In this document: positions 20,096-30,619 of the stretch, piece by piece
Layout: the number at the start of each line of letters is the position of its first letter
How positions within the stretch are numbered: position 1 is the first letter of the stretch
Assembly (NCBI GenBank): GCA_963921795.1
Contig: OY997655.1
Span: forward strand, 11,633,083-11,697,082
Direction of reading: 5' to 3'
Length of the DNA stretch: 64,000 nt
Source of the DNA: Nannobrachium achirus
Taxonomy: Eukaryota; Chordata; Actinopteri; Myctophiformes; Myctophidae
Notes under the pieces: generated by a model
The model's input: only the letters and a program-made list of their open reading frames with translations
What the model was told of the DNA's origin: nothing
Database searches by the model: none
Position numbers and translations under genes: made by a program

Positions 20096-20617
20096 CTCTC
20101 ACACACACAGCTCACATTGATTGTGCAATCACACTGCCTTTCAGGTATCAAAAGAAGAAAAGTATAATGGTGTTTAAAACTTGCGAGCACGATATCTTAG
20201 GGGTGACGTGAGGTTTTGTCAAAGGTCAGAAAGAGGCTCCCTGAGCAAGACACTTGAACTAACTGACCCCTAACTATCTCCACACACCCGCCCCGCCCCC
20301 CCATCTTGATTTGTGTGGTACAATGTTGCCAAAAATAGATTTTATTTCTAACAATATATCAAAAGATTAGTACCTTTAGTAGCTTTATTGGCATGAGAAA
20401 ACATATGTTTACATTGCCAAAGCAAGTGTCAAAATATAATGAAAACTGTTAAAAAAGGGAACGTATACAGTTGGAGGGGGTAAACCATTGTGTAAACAGA
20501 GCTTCTGTAAGTCATATTTTGTAGTTGTATACATGTTACAGTATACTATGCATGTTATATACAGTATTCAGGGTATAACGCTTTCATTCAGAGTGCTTCC
20601 TTCTTACTTACCTAAGG

Positions 20618-21025
20618 CAGTGGTTCTCAACCTTTTCAGGCCACGACCACAAAATAATCATATTTGAACTGGGGACCCCCACAATAATAATATTTAAATA
20701 ATCATATTTGAATATATTGTATATATATATTATACATTACATTTTGTACAACACGATTCTATTGTGAAAATAGCAGATCTACATGCTCACAACGCCTCGC
20801 AACCCGAGGCGCTGTGAGCATGTAGATCGGCTATTTTCACAATTTCTGCCTCTAATATTTGACATTTTTGGCCAATGTTTAATTTTGTGCAGATGCCCTC
20901 TATACACTTAAACTTTATGTTCGTTTGCTTACTGTTAAGTGAGAAAACAATGTTGCGCATTAAGTTAATCATCTGGGGACCCCTCAAAATAATTTGGGGA
21001 CCCCCCTGGGGGTTGAGAACCACTG
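20618..21025. mobile_element. hAT-type MITE with 8-bp target duplication and central hairpin
   Basis: Ends CAGTGGTTCTCAACC and GGTTGAGAACCACTG, flanked by ACCTAAGG and GCCTAAGG (7 of 8 equal). A strong hairpin at 20761-20843 has arms ATTGTGAAAATAGCAGATC and GATCGGCTATTTTCACAAT. Confidence 0.8.
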
Positions 21026-21099
21026 GCCTAAGGTGTGGTAGAAGAGACCAGTCAGTCCAGCTTGCTCCCCCAGTGTCACAGATTGTTACCTGAACTGAG

Positions 21100-21436
21100 A
21101 AGTGATTGATTGATTGATTGATTGATTGAAGACTTTATTAGAAGTTTGCATAGGAAAAGGTACAGTTTCATGACGGTACAGTTCACTGGTACAAGGTCTA
21201 CTAAAAGGAGATCCATGAAAAGACTAAGCTTATTTCCACAGGAAACCATTAAAGTATCTCATATAACATTGAATGACAGACGAATAGAACACAGTACTAT
21301 GCAGTAGATATGTAAATAAAAATAAAAATGAGAGAGAAAAAAAAAAAAAGGAAAACAGTAATTCAAAACAAACAGTAAGTATATACAAAGAAGGGGCAGG
21401 GGAGGGTAGGGTTGGGCTAGGTTAGTTTTTTTTTAC
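21100..21436 (-). mobile_element. Non-LTR retrotransposon 3' end, inverted
   Basis: GATTGATTGATTGAAGACTT, then the complement of the UTR seen at 7850-8118, up to ACCAGTTGCGAACGGC. Severely 5'-truncated. Confidence 0.7.
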
Positions 21437-21688
21437 CAGTTGCGAACGGCTGCTGCCTGTAAGTGGTAGTGTACATGAATAAAACTGTAAAACTCATTAA
21501 CCTGCTGTAAGGAATGACTCTGCGGGTAAAAGTCCACAGGCGTGGCTCTGCATGAGGCTTGCCATGTGTAAGAGTCGGTGTGTGTGTGTGTGCGTGTGTG
21601 TGCGTGTGTATGTGCGCGCAGAGGTGTCGCACCAAATTCTGGGCCCTGGGTACAAGGATTCACTGCAGGGCCCCTGTGCTTTAACTAT

Positions 21689-22117
21689 TGAAAAATAGCA
21701 GATCTACAAGCTCACAGCGCGGCACCGAGTGCCGCACTGCGAGCTTGTAGATCTGCTATTTTTGACAAATCTATGTTTCTACAGTATGTCAGTGGAGCTC
21801 AAACCTTTTCATGTGAAGGACCCCCAAAATGGAATGTATTTGGCCACGGACCCCCATATCAAAATATTGAGTTCTAGGGACCCCCCTGAAGCAAAATTTG
21901 AGTTACAAATGTTCACATAAAAATACATATAGTCAAAGATTTGCACACATTTTCACGACTTTTCAAAAATAGCAGATCTACAAGCTCGCAGCACGGCACT
22001 TGTATATGAGCTTGTATATCTGCTATTTTTCAATAGCTAAAGTATAAAATAATTAAGGCCCCTCCACCACCTTGGGCCCTAGTAACTCAGTCCCACTTTC
22101 CTACCCCTTGTGACGCC

Positions 22118-22168
<51 letters not shown>

Positions 22169-22643
22169 ACACACCTACTGGAAGGACAGTGTCAACTGTT
22201 GTAGTGACAGTCAGGCAGCAACAACGGTGTTAACCCATTAACCTGGAAGACCTGGAATTATGTTTTACTTTAGCTATTGAAAAATAGCAGATTTACAAGC
22301 TCACAGCGCGGCACCGAATGCCGTGCTGCAAGCTTGTAGATCTGCTATTTTTGTAAAGTCATGGAAAATGTGTGCAAATCTTTGAATATATATATTTTTT
22401 AATGCTAACATTTGTAACTCAAATTTTGCTTCTGGGGGTCCCTGGAAGAAATATTTTGAGATGGGGGTCCGGGGCCAAATACATATCATCTTGACATGAA
22501 ACAGTTTGAGCACCACTGACATAGAAACAGGTTTTTCAGCAACCTGTTATTCAAAGACTTTTCAAAATAGCAGATCTACAAGCTCGCTGCGCGGTACTCT
22601 GTGCCATACTGTGAGCTTGTACATCTGCTATTTATTAATAGTT
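21689..22643. repeat. Inverted duplication of a hAT-type unit flanked by hairpins
   Basis: Left unit 21689-22032 and right unit 22268-22643 are inverted, diverged copies. Each has a family hairpin on either side of a CAGTGG(A/T)GCTCAAAC ... GACCCCC segment. Hairpins: 21689-21763, 21961-22032, 22268-22352, 22562-22643. The (GT)n tract 22121-22167 lies between them. Confidence 0.7.
22121..22167. repeat. (GT)n microsatellite
   Basis: Pure GT repeat followed by GCACACACC. Confidence 0.95.
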
Positions 22644-22649
22644 AAAGCA

Positions 22650-24300
22650 TAACATAATGGTTAAAGTATAATTGCGTTCCAGCCAGGTCTTAAAGGTTTA
22701 AACAGGATTTGTATTCAATTTGTTAGAAACTCCAAAAGGTAATCCAACCACGTCATCAAAGCATTTGATGACTGGAAAGGTGTAACCGAAGCAAGCACCT
22801 TCAAACATGGCATTGGACATTGGTTCTCACCACCCAGTAAAATTCAGTTACAAATGGATTAATTAACACAGGTTTTACTGTGGAGTCTATAGCTATAGCT
22901 TGTTATTCATGCAGGATGTGTGTCCGTGCATGCGTGTGATTCCACATCTGGCTGTGTCACACATGGACCTATAGAGGGTATCAAGGCAAAGGCATAGGCT
23001 ACAAAGGTGGGCTAAGCGTTTTTTTGTCTGTTGATAGTAGGCATGTTGTTGTAAATATAAGTAACTTGTTTATTTAATGTTTACGCTAATGGAACGTCTA
23101 GTCTTAATCTAATTTTATCCACCATTTTTGGTTCTACTCACTGTAAAAGGTGATTCATTGAGTAATGGTCATTGAGTAATGATTAATTAATAGATCAGAG
23201 ATCAGATATTTGGAAGTGTCATATTTTTATTGTTGCCATCAGTTATCAGCCATTTGTATCAGGTAACGTGAATCAGAATTTCCCTTGCGAGATCAGTAAA
23301 GGTCCATCTGTCTAATTTTCTTGTCGATTTTAATGATGTATAATGCAATCAAATTAGTACGTAACACAGCCTTTGCAATTTAATCAATTTAGTCAATCCT
23401 TACTTCATATGATGGGTGTTATTAAATGTGCATTGATCTGCTCATGCAATAGGTCCTTGAGACGAGTTTAACACTTGCTACCTTCCAGAAACACCATACT
23501 AAAGCTTTTAGATATTCAGCAGGAACAGTAGCATACACAGATTCCCAGTTTCACTATGTTCAAATAACACATTAGACACGTGTTTTATGCTAGTTGAGTA
23601 ATTTTTGAACAATGAAAAAATAGACATACAAATGTCTGATACGTGTTTCACTGAACAGAAATTTGACTTCAGACACTTTCAGACTGCTGGTGTTATACAG
23701 TCTGAATAAAAGTATTCAGTGTTATCTGGAATGTACCATCTATGCTTGAAGACTATTGATGAATCTGGGGGAAACATACCGGTACAGTATAGGATAACAG
23801 TAGCCCTTGTCATATTCAAAACATCAGCACCATGTATAAACATGCAGTATACAATTAGATACAACTAGAAAGATTAACAAAGGGCATATGATCAACATCT
23901 CTTAACATGTCAAATCATTGTATAATTTTAACATCGGTTGTTTGATGTCTCCCTGTGCCCGTTGACACGTTTGCCACGTTGTACAGTAGGCCTAAACTGT
24001 ATTAATCTGTAGCTACTGTACAAAGCTTCATGTTTAAAACGCGGCCTTCTCTACCGGCCGTTACAAAACCACTGTGGCCCGCGATTGTTTCAAAACTGTC
24101 CTGACTGAAAGAAAATACTATCGCGAACATAAACAGGACATACTTGTATTACATTTACTCTGATTACTTCAAAAGAAGGTAAAATGGCGGGTTGCCATGG
24201 GCACCTGCCGATGAAATGTTGAATAATAATGGACATCCTATGTGTTAAAGATGGGGTGCCATGACCTTTGCCGCCCTAAAACATGCTGATCGGGTTGTAT
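22650..24300. other. Non-coding, no gene seen
   Basis: AT-rich unique-looking sequence. No splice-bounded frame or recognised repeat was found. Confidence 0.4.
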
Positions 24301-24314
24301 GATTAATACTAGGA

Positions 24315-24510
24315 ATACGTTTTTTGGAGCCGTGTGCAAAGCACATGAGCTCCCAGTGCACAGCTCTCAGCTTTTGTCCCGTCTAGTGGGAAAAGATTGT
24401 TTCGTTCAGTTCGAACAGGTTCTACGCATGCGCGACTTTTACCACACACGCACCACGCACTTACGCACGCACGCACGCACACACACACACACACACACAC
24501 GCAGTGAGTG
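24315..24510. repeat. Dispersed repeat with CA tract, related to 36389-36600
   Basis: GAGCTCCCAGTGCACAGCTC, CTTTTGTCCC, CAGTTCGAACAGG, CATGCGCGACTTTTACC and a CA/CG microsatellite recur in inverted orientation at 36389-36600. Confidence 0.6.
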
Positions 24511-24700
24511 CAGCCTCTGTGTCGTGTGTCGGACTCGGCAAGCGCATCACTCACTCTCCCCAAGCCTGCATTCCTCCCCAGAGTGTTTGTGTTGGAGCGT
24601 CTCATTGCTGCTGCAGATTTCATGTTTTAACGTGCGATTAACGCAGTGATGTTGGAGCCTCGGTAGGAAGCAAATGCACTGACAACAGACAGTCAGCGTG

Positions 24701-25035
24701 GCGTTATTTGGAATTGCACACGCGTTCTGGGCAAACCCCGCCCATGGAAGCTTTTGATTGGCTGAACTGGCGCTAGGGAGCGCTCCTTTTTGTCCGCTTG
24801 GACCGCACAGAGGTGCGCGGTGTGTTTATCGTGCGCTTGCCCAGGCCTTACGGCCTGGGCATAAATAGAACGATTGCATTCACCACGGCTTCGTAACTCG
24901 CGCGCGGCCACTCGCGCCTGCGGCGCTCGGGGGCGAAGAGCAGGACCAAGGTCCGCTGGCCTTCGCGCCGCTTGCAGTGTCGTGGACAATAATCAACGCC
25001 TCCGCCCAGAACGCGTGTGCAATTCCAAATAACGC
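24701..25035. mobile_element. GC-rich MITE with 32-bp perfect inverted ends, Mutator-like
   Basis: Ends GCGTTATTTGGAATTGCACA (24701) and its perfect complement at 25004-25035, 32 bp each, flanked by GTCAGCGTG and GTCAGTGTG, a 9-bp direct repeat with one mismatch. The 9-bp duplication suits Mutator-type elements. The interior is CpG-rich and has a perfect CCCAGGCC/GGCCTGGG hairpin just before CATAAATAG, a possible TATA-type box. Confidence 0.7.
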
Positions 25036-25049
25036 GTCAGTGTGAGATG

Positions 25050-26399
25050 CTGCTAGCTAGCAGCAGGGCTAGTAGTATGAGACCCCATAACTCTATGTAT
25101 GAGACAGACAAAACGGCAGAGATTTTTGTAGCAGACAACCACAATCAAAACTACAATATTACCACTGACCGCGTCGCGCGCAGCAAATACCGAAGCGTTG
25201 AAACGGCACATATGTAGACAGCGCGAGCCCCATGACACATACCCTCCCAAGAACATCAGCGCTCCAACTTGTACACGAGCACATAGTAGCCTACGTCCTT
25301 TATACAGTGCAGACCCCCGCACCAACACGCTAACAGTGACCACCAAATGCATGCAAAAACGGCCAGAGAACCCACATAGCAAACAGGTTTGGCCCAAATC
25401 CGGCTGAACTCCGGCAGATCTGGCTGACTATGGCTTGTGTGCCACACATCTCCAATGAGTAATCACAGTGTCTCTACAGTTAACATCATAACATAACAGC
25501 TAGTTTATCTGCGTTCTGTTCAGTTCAGAACTCCATCCTATGGGTGGCACTCTAGCGTCACAGAACTGGCACTCTAGCGTCACAGAACACCCCTGAGTTG
25601 CACTGTACTTGAGTTATTTTTCCATACGCCAACTCTCTTCCCCAAAAATAGCCGATCTACAAGCTCTTGTAGCATCTTGTAGTGAGCTTGTAAATCTGCT
25701 ACTTTTGGTGAATATCCCCTTAGAATAGGGATGCTGGGGTTTAGTGATTGAATGCCAAGTATAAACGTTTATTTTAAATCTGTCCTAATGAAATATAAGG
25801 GAGCCAAGATTTAAGGGAGCCTCCACACACTCAAAAGTGTGCAAAATCATGTTCTTTATTTTCAGTTAAATAAAGTGCAAGCTTTTGGTCATATACCTTC
25901 TTCAGGCATGCAGCACCTCGATGAGCGGTGGTCCTTTCACTATTAATCTGTCCTAATGGAAGCAGATATTTTTGTTATATGTTTGTTAGGCCTATTATGG
26001 ACAGTATTTGTTATTATTTCAAAAATAGTAAATATGCTGCATTTGCATAAAGTAAGTATTTGTCTACTCCCATGTTATGAGTAGTAATATCTGTTTAAGG
26101 TAGATTTAGAACAGATAAGAAATATGCGATTAATTTGCACATAGAATTTATAGTTCTAGAACACATAGAATTCATAGATCTAGAACACATAGAATCAAAA
26201 ACATAGATCTGGAAGTGCTCAAATTCACGGCTCCAATTCGAACCAAGGTTTGATTTTTATTTCTCCAAAAAGTGTACAGAAAGTGTTAAAATTATGTTTT
26301 TATGTGGCCACACCCAAGAGTGCATTAAGTATGCCTGGTTGTCAGGTTGGTGGTGACCCAGCTTAAGCACCTCATGTCCATGGCCTCTCTCTACATGCT
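25050..26399. other. Non-coding flank downstream of the PARP gene
   Basis: Includes a repeat near 25850-25930 (GCAAGCTTTTGGTCATATAC, CTTCTTCAGG) typical of dispersed fish sequences, and at 26215-26265 a fragment (CTCAAATTCACGGCTCC, AACCAAGGTTTGATTTTT) related to the palindrome arm at 61.8 kb. No exon seen. Confidence 0.45.
25641..25709. repeat. Hairpin of the recurrent family
   Basis: CCAAAAATAGCCGATCTACA pairs with TGTAAATCTGCTACTTTTGG (one or two mismatches) around a CTCTTGTAGCATCTTGTAG loop region. Confidence 0.75.
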
Positions 26400-29300
26400 T
26401 TACTTAAATGTAATTAAGTATTCAGGATAAGCCATGGAGTCGTGGAAGATGATAAACATGGCTGGGCTTTGCATGTTGTTCACAACACTGTCATAAAGCA
26501 CAGTGGAGTTGGAGCTCTTGACTGGTGGTACGATCATGTGCTGCTTCCCCAGAGTGTAGTCTCCAGTCAGGACACGGCAGAGAAACATGAACTTCTGCCC
26601 CCGAGCATCCGGCTTGGAATAAGTGTCCTGGGCGCAATAATCGGCTCTTACGGAAAAGTAAGTGCCATTGCCATAACAGGCGGCTGAAAATACAGAGAAG
26701 AAGAAAGTGTGTTTAAGCCATGGTATCTTCATGGCATAAAGGCCATGAAGACAACTGTTTACACAAGAACAGTTAAAGTACATGTTCTGAATTTAGTCTT
26801 CCATTCCAACTAAATAATTTCCAATACAGTTACAGTTTAGGCATTTAGCAGACTTAATCCAGAGCGACTTACAATAACAATAAGCAAGGTAATACATAAA
26901 TACATCAATTGCATCAATCTAGAAAACATTACGTAGGTAGACCAAGAACCTAATCATAAAAACCTAAGAATAAAAACCTAATCATAAAAACCTAAGAATG
27001 CTATACTGTATATAGCAGGTACCGGTATATAGAAGATATACTGTAGCAGATGTATCCAGAGCATGCTTACAACTGCAATATGATAGTAAATGGCATGAAT
27101 CCTAGTCAACAGGCTGAAGACAATCATCTTTCTTTCTTTTTTATTAATTTAGATGGGACAATTAAAATGAATCAGCTGATCATGATCTTATGTAGACATG
27201 CCAGATTTAGCTAGAAGCAAATTTGGCCAATAGCTGGGAGACCCTCCCAGAGGAAGCACACATAAGCTCTGGTAAGGATTGCATTCCTCATTCTTTCACA
27301 CTTCAGCTCACTTAGCGAACCTGGCTAGCAAACCTGGCTAGCAAAACACACATTCTCGCTGGATTTAGCATGTATTTCTACATGGAAAATGAGGTCGCAG
27401 TTAATTGGCGGCTGTCAATTAACTAACACAACAACTGTTTGCTATGCCTAAGAAATGTTGTTGGACAAGGTGGTGTGTGTGTGTGTACACGGTCACCTCA
27501 ATTGATCCAATAGCCAGTGTCGCATACATTTTCTTGAATCTCTCACCCAGCAATTCTCACTTTAAACACTGCCCTCAGATGGTCCAATGTTTCTACCAGC
27601 TTAGTCTTTGCCTAACAAAGACTGTGCTGTCAGTGTGTGGAGAAATATTTTTCTATTCGTAATTGATGATTATGACCTGGACCTGTACACCGCCGATCTT
27701 TGTGTCTAACGTACTTCTCCCCATGAAAACATGCACATTAAAGCATACAATCAAAACCTAGAATATTGTCTTGACTCCAATTGCCTCATCAACTGATTGG
27801 TCCAGAATTCCACGACAATGTGTACACTATATATCTACTAATCTTACAAGGTATAACTCTCACCATTCATCCCAGCATAACTCCTGTTGAAGCCATAATT
27901 GCTGATGGGTTCAACAGTGGTTGGGCAGGTTCCATGGAAGAGGCGTTTCTCGTTGTTAGTGTGGCCGTTTCTCTGTTCCATGTCCTGCTTCTTGATTTGG
28001 AAACTCTTCCACAAGGTTTTGTTCTGTATCCTCTCGATCTGGGGGAGAGTAAAAATACTTGGTTGTTCCTCTTCTTACTTGAAGTTTTTGTTATTGCAAT
28101 GCATGGATGACATTACAGTTCATCATTTATATATAGACACCTTATTCACAGAGATTGTTATATCGTTTACCATCTCCTTTTCGATGCGTATCTCCCTTTT
28201 TAGCTACATCTAATTAGCTTGTGCCACAGTGCATAATGCATATTTGCCTATGAGGTGCAGGGTGCTTTTAAAACGTGTGTATGAATTATATTTACATTTG
28301 TGCAAAGTAATTGTGGGCTCGCCTATAAGGCGAGCACACTCTAGATATTGTCATTATTAGTGGGCTCGCCTGTAAGGCGAGCACACTCTAGATATTGTCA
28401 TTATTTCTATACTAAGCATATCAAGTTCTCCTCAATACTTTGTCCGCTTTCAACTCCTACATACTTAGTGAGAAAATGAAAATAAAAACATCAATGTGTT
28501 CAGCCTATAGTGGCGACGTGTGCTATTATTTTCTAAAGCAATCGGCCAAATGGTGGCGCTGTAGGAAGCCTTCGAAAGTGCGAACTTTGAACAGGTAGAG
28601 CTCATGCTCTGTTATACGTACAGCCATGAAACCTGTATACACGTATGCGTCTCCTCATGCCGAACAACTTTTACGCTCTGACTTTTGACCTCTGACCTTT
28701 AGATCCCCCAGAATTTGGAATTATATGAAAAACAGTAAAAATCTATCTCCTCCTAGGATTTTTGCGATACGCGCATGAAACTTTTTTTCACATGAACTTT
28801 GGACTAATACGGCCAAACTAGTCTCGGCGGATTTCTTTTAAAATGAAATATAATTTTTTAATAATTCAATCAATATTGCGGTTTTATGCAAATTATTCTT
28901 CGGCCTCTAAATCATACATGCAAAGTTACACGTTCATGGCATTTGGCAAAGATGTGGAGGGTTAGTCAAAGTATCACTGAAACCAATTTTATTCCAATCG
29001 GCCAAAGGGGAGCGCTATACGAAGCGTTTGAAAATTCAAACTTCAAACGGGCATAAGTCATGACTCGTTTTGTTTGAAGACATGCAACTTGTTACACGCG
29101 TGCTTTGACTCGAGCGGAAGACATCTGTGTCGTTGTTAAGTAAGCTCCGCCCTTAGATTTTCCGCCATATTGAGCAGTTTGTAAAACGCGTAAACCCGCT
29201 TTTATTCTGGAATTTTCGCTCCACGTGCACAAAACTTTTTTTTACGTGAACTTTGGACCGATATCTAAAGATCTGTCAGATCGGATTTCTTTAAAATTGA

Positions 29301-30298
29301 AACATGCTTTTTTAAATAAATTCAATGAATATTGCAGTTTCATGCAAATTATTCTTCTGCCTCTAAATCATACATACAAAGTAACATGTTCATGGCATTT
29401 GGCAAAGATGTAGAGTGTTAGTCCAAATATCACTAAAACCAATCTTACCCCAATTGGCCAAAGGGGGGCGCTATATCATTTTGAGCAGTTTGTGAAACGC
29501 TTAAACATGTTAGGATTTTTTTTGCAATTTGCATGAAACATTCTACACACAATCTAAGGACCTTTATCTAATATGCCTATGAAGTGCACACACACAAAAA
29601 AAATAATAATGAATATAGCTGCAAGCAGCGATAAAGTGACCAAAGCCAAAAACACCTCAAATCATGAACACAGCCTGCAATGTGCGTGAAATCATGCAAG
29701 CACATTACCAATAGGTCAAGGAACAGATACCACCCTTCTCACATTGGCCTGTTATAGCGCCACCAGCGGGTCAACTTTTGCACAACACATTTTTGGAACA
29801 AAATGGACCAATCTTTGACGTCAGTAACGTCAAAGAGAGCACTGCCTGCGATCTTGACATTTTGTACTTTTATAGCCATTGTTTTCTGGCTTGAAGCGAG
29901 CCCACAATTGTTTCGAAGGAACAATATTTTTTCTTTAGTGCTTATATAAAGCTAGAGTATAGGGAAAGGCAGGTAACCTATAGTGTGGGGAAAGGCAGGC
30001 AGCAATCACACTGAGAAGCATTGCTACAAACCTTTTACTGGAATCTCTCTTGACTTTTAACACGCATTTAACCCAGAAGTAAAGGAACCACAAATCCAGC
30101 ATAAGGGAGTTGTTGTATAGCAAGCAAGGGTTATAGTACATATTAACAAATTGACTACCTTAATAACCGTTCGGGTACATGAGAGACTGAACAGAGTCAG
30201 GACTTCATTGTACTCTGGGCTTCTAGGCTGGACGGTGATGGTTTGGCATGGTGTGTTGACTGGCATGGCATCCCAGTGCTGAAGCAGATTGTTAGCAT
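26400..30298 (-). CDS. parp14: PARP14-type ADP-ribosyltransferase catalytic cassette, copy B (C-terminal)
   Basis: Exons 30298-30159, 28038-27864 and 26683-26400 repeat the order of copy A and encode [14 protein letters not shown] ... [27 protein letters not shown] ... LFHGT ... GFNRSYAGMN, and CYGNGTYFSVRADYCAQDTY ... YPEYLITFK followed by TAA. Borders are ACATACAG/GTAGTC, CCCCCAG/GTGAGA and TTTTCAG. The first exon starts in phase 1, which matches the phase-1 donor ending copy A only 322 bp upstream, so both cassettes could belong to one protein with tandem catalytic domains. The intron between exons 1 and 2 is 1.6 kb longer than in copy A because of an inserted element (28308-29908). An independent gene would need its 5' exons inside the 320-bp gap, which looks too small. 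Confidence 0.8.
26826..26965. repeat. Dispersed repeat, copy 1 (GGCATTTAGCAGAC)
   Basis: GGCATTTAGCAGACTTAATC then AGAGCGACTTACAATAA, a motif widespread in fish genomes. The second copy at 31070-31205 lies at the same place in the duplicated PARP unit, so it predates the duplication. Confidence 0.6.
28308..29908. mobile_element. 1.6-kb insertion in the intron of PARP copy B
   Basis: Absent from the equivalent intron of copy A (about 32735). Ends AATTGTGGGCTCGCC and GCGAGCCCACAATTG are inverted. The left end carries two 47-bp tandem units with GGGCTCGCC and GGCGAGCACACTC. The interior has two diverged repeats of about 440 bp with GGCCAAAGGGG(A/G)GCGCTAT. No open frame of note. Confidence 0.7.
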
Positions 30299-30619
30299 CT
30301 GTATGTAGAGTTCAAAGCATAAAACTCATTACAGAGGTCAACCTGGCATTTGTTTTAATCAACTGGGGGTAAAGATTGTGGGTTTTGCCACAACAATTAC
30401 ATTTCAGACAGGAATCCATACATGTACTTTGAAACATGTTCCTATCATCACACGTCAATTCAAACCCGAACAAACTCTAAGAACAAACTGAAAGTATAAT
30501 TTGACCTATACATAGATCTGCTTTGGATATCGTTTAACACTGGCTCCCTACATAACATATCTAATTAAATAGTGCCTCCCAAGCCAAAAATACAAGTTAC
30601 ATTTTCTTACACAACTTAC

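Noticed and set aside
20830..20850. tRNA or other structural RNA gene in the hairpins
   Set aside because: Stems are simple inverted repeats with no cloverleaf, A/B boxes or CCA-proximal features.
24693..24989. 98-codon Arg/Ala-rich frame on the minus strand
   Set aside because: It lies wholly inside the GC-rich Mutator-like MITE; high GC lengthens chance frames.
27781..28213. Plus-strand frames repeated at 32213-32645
   Set aside because: They are antisense to the PARP exons with the FHGT motif and are duplicated with them.
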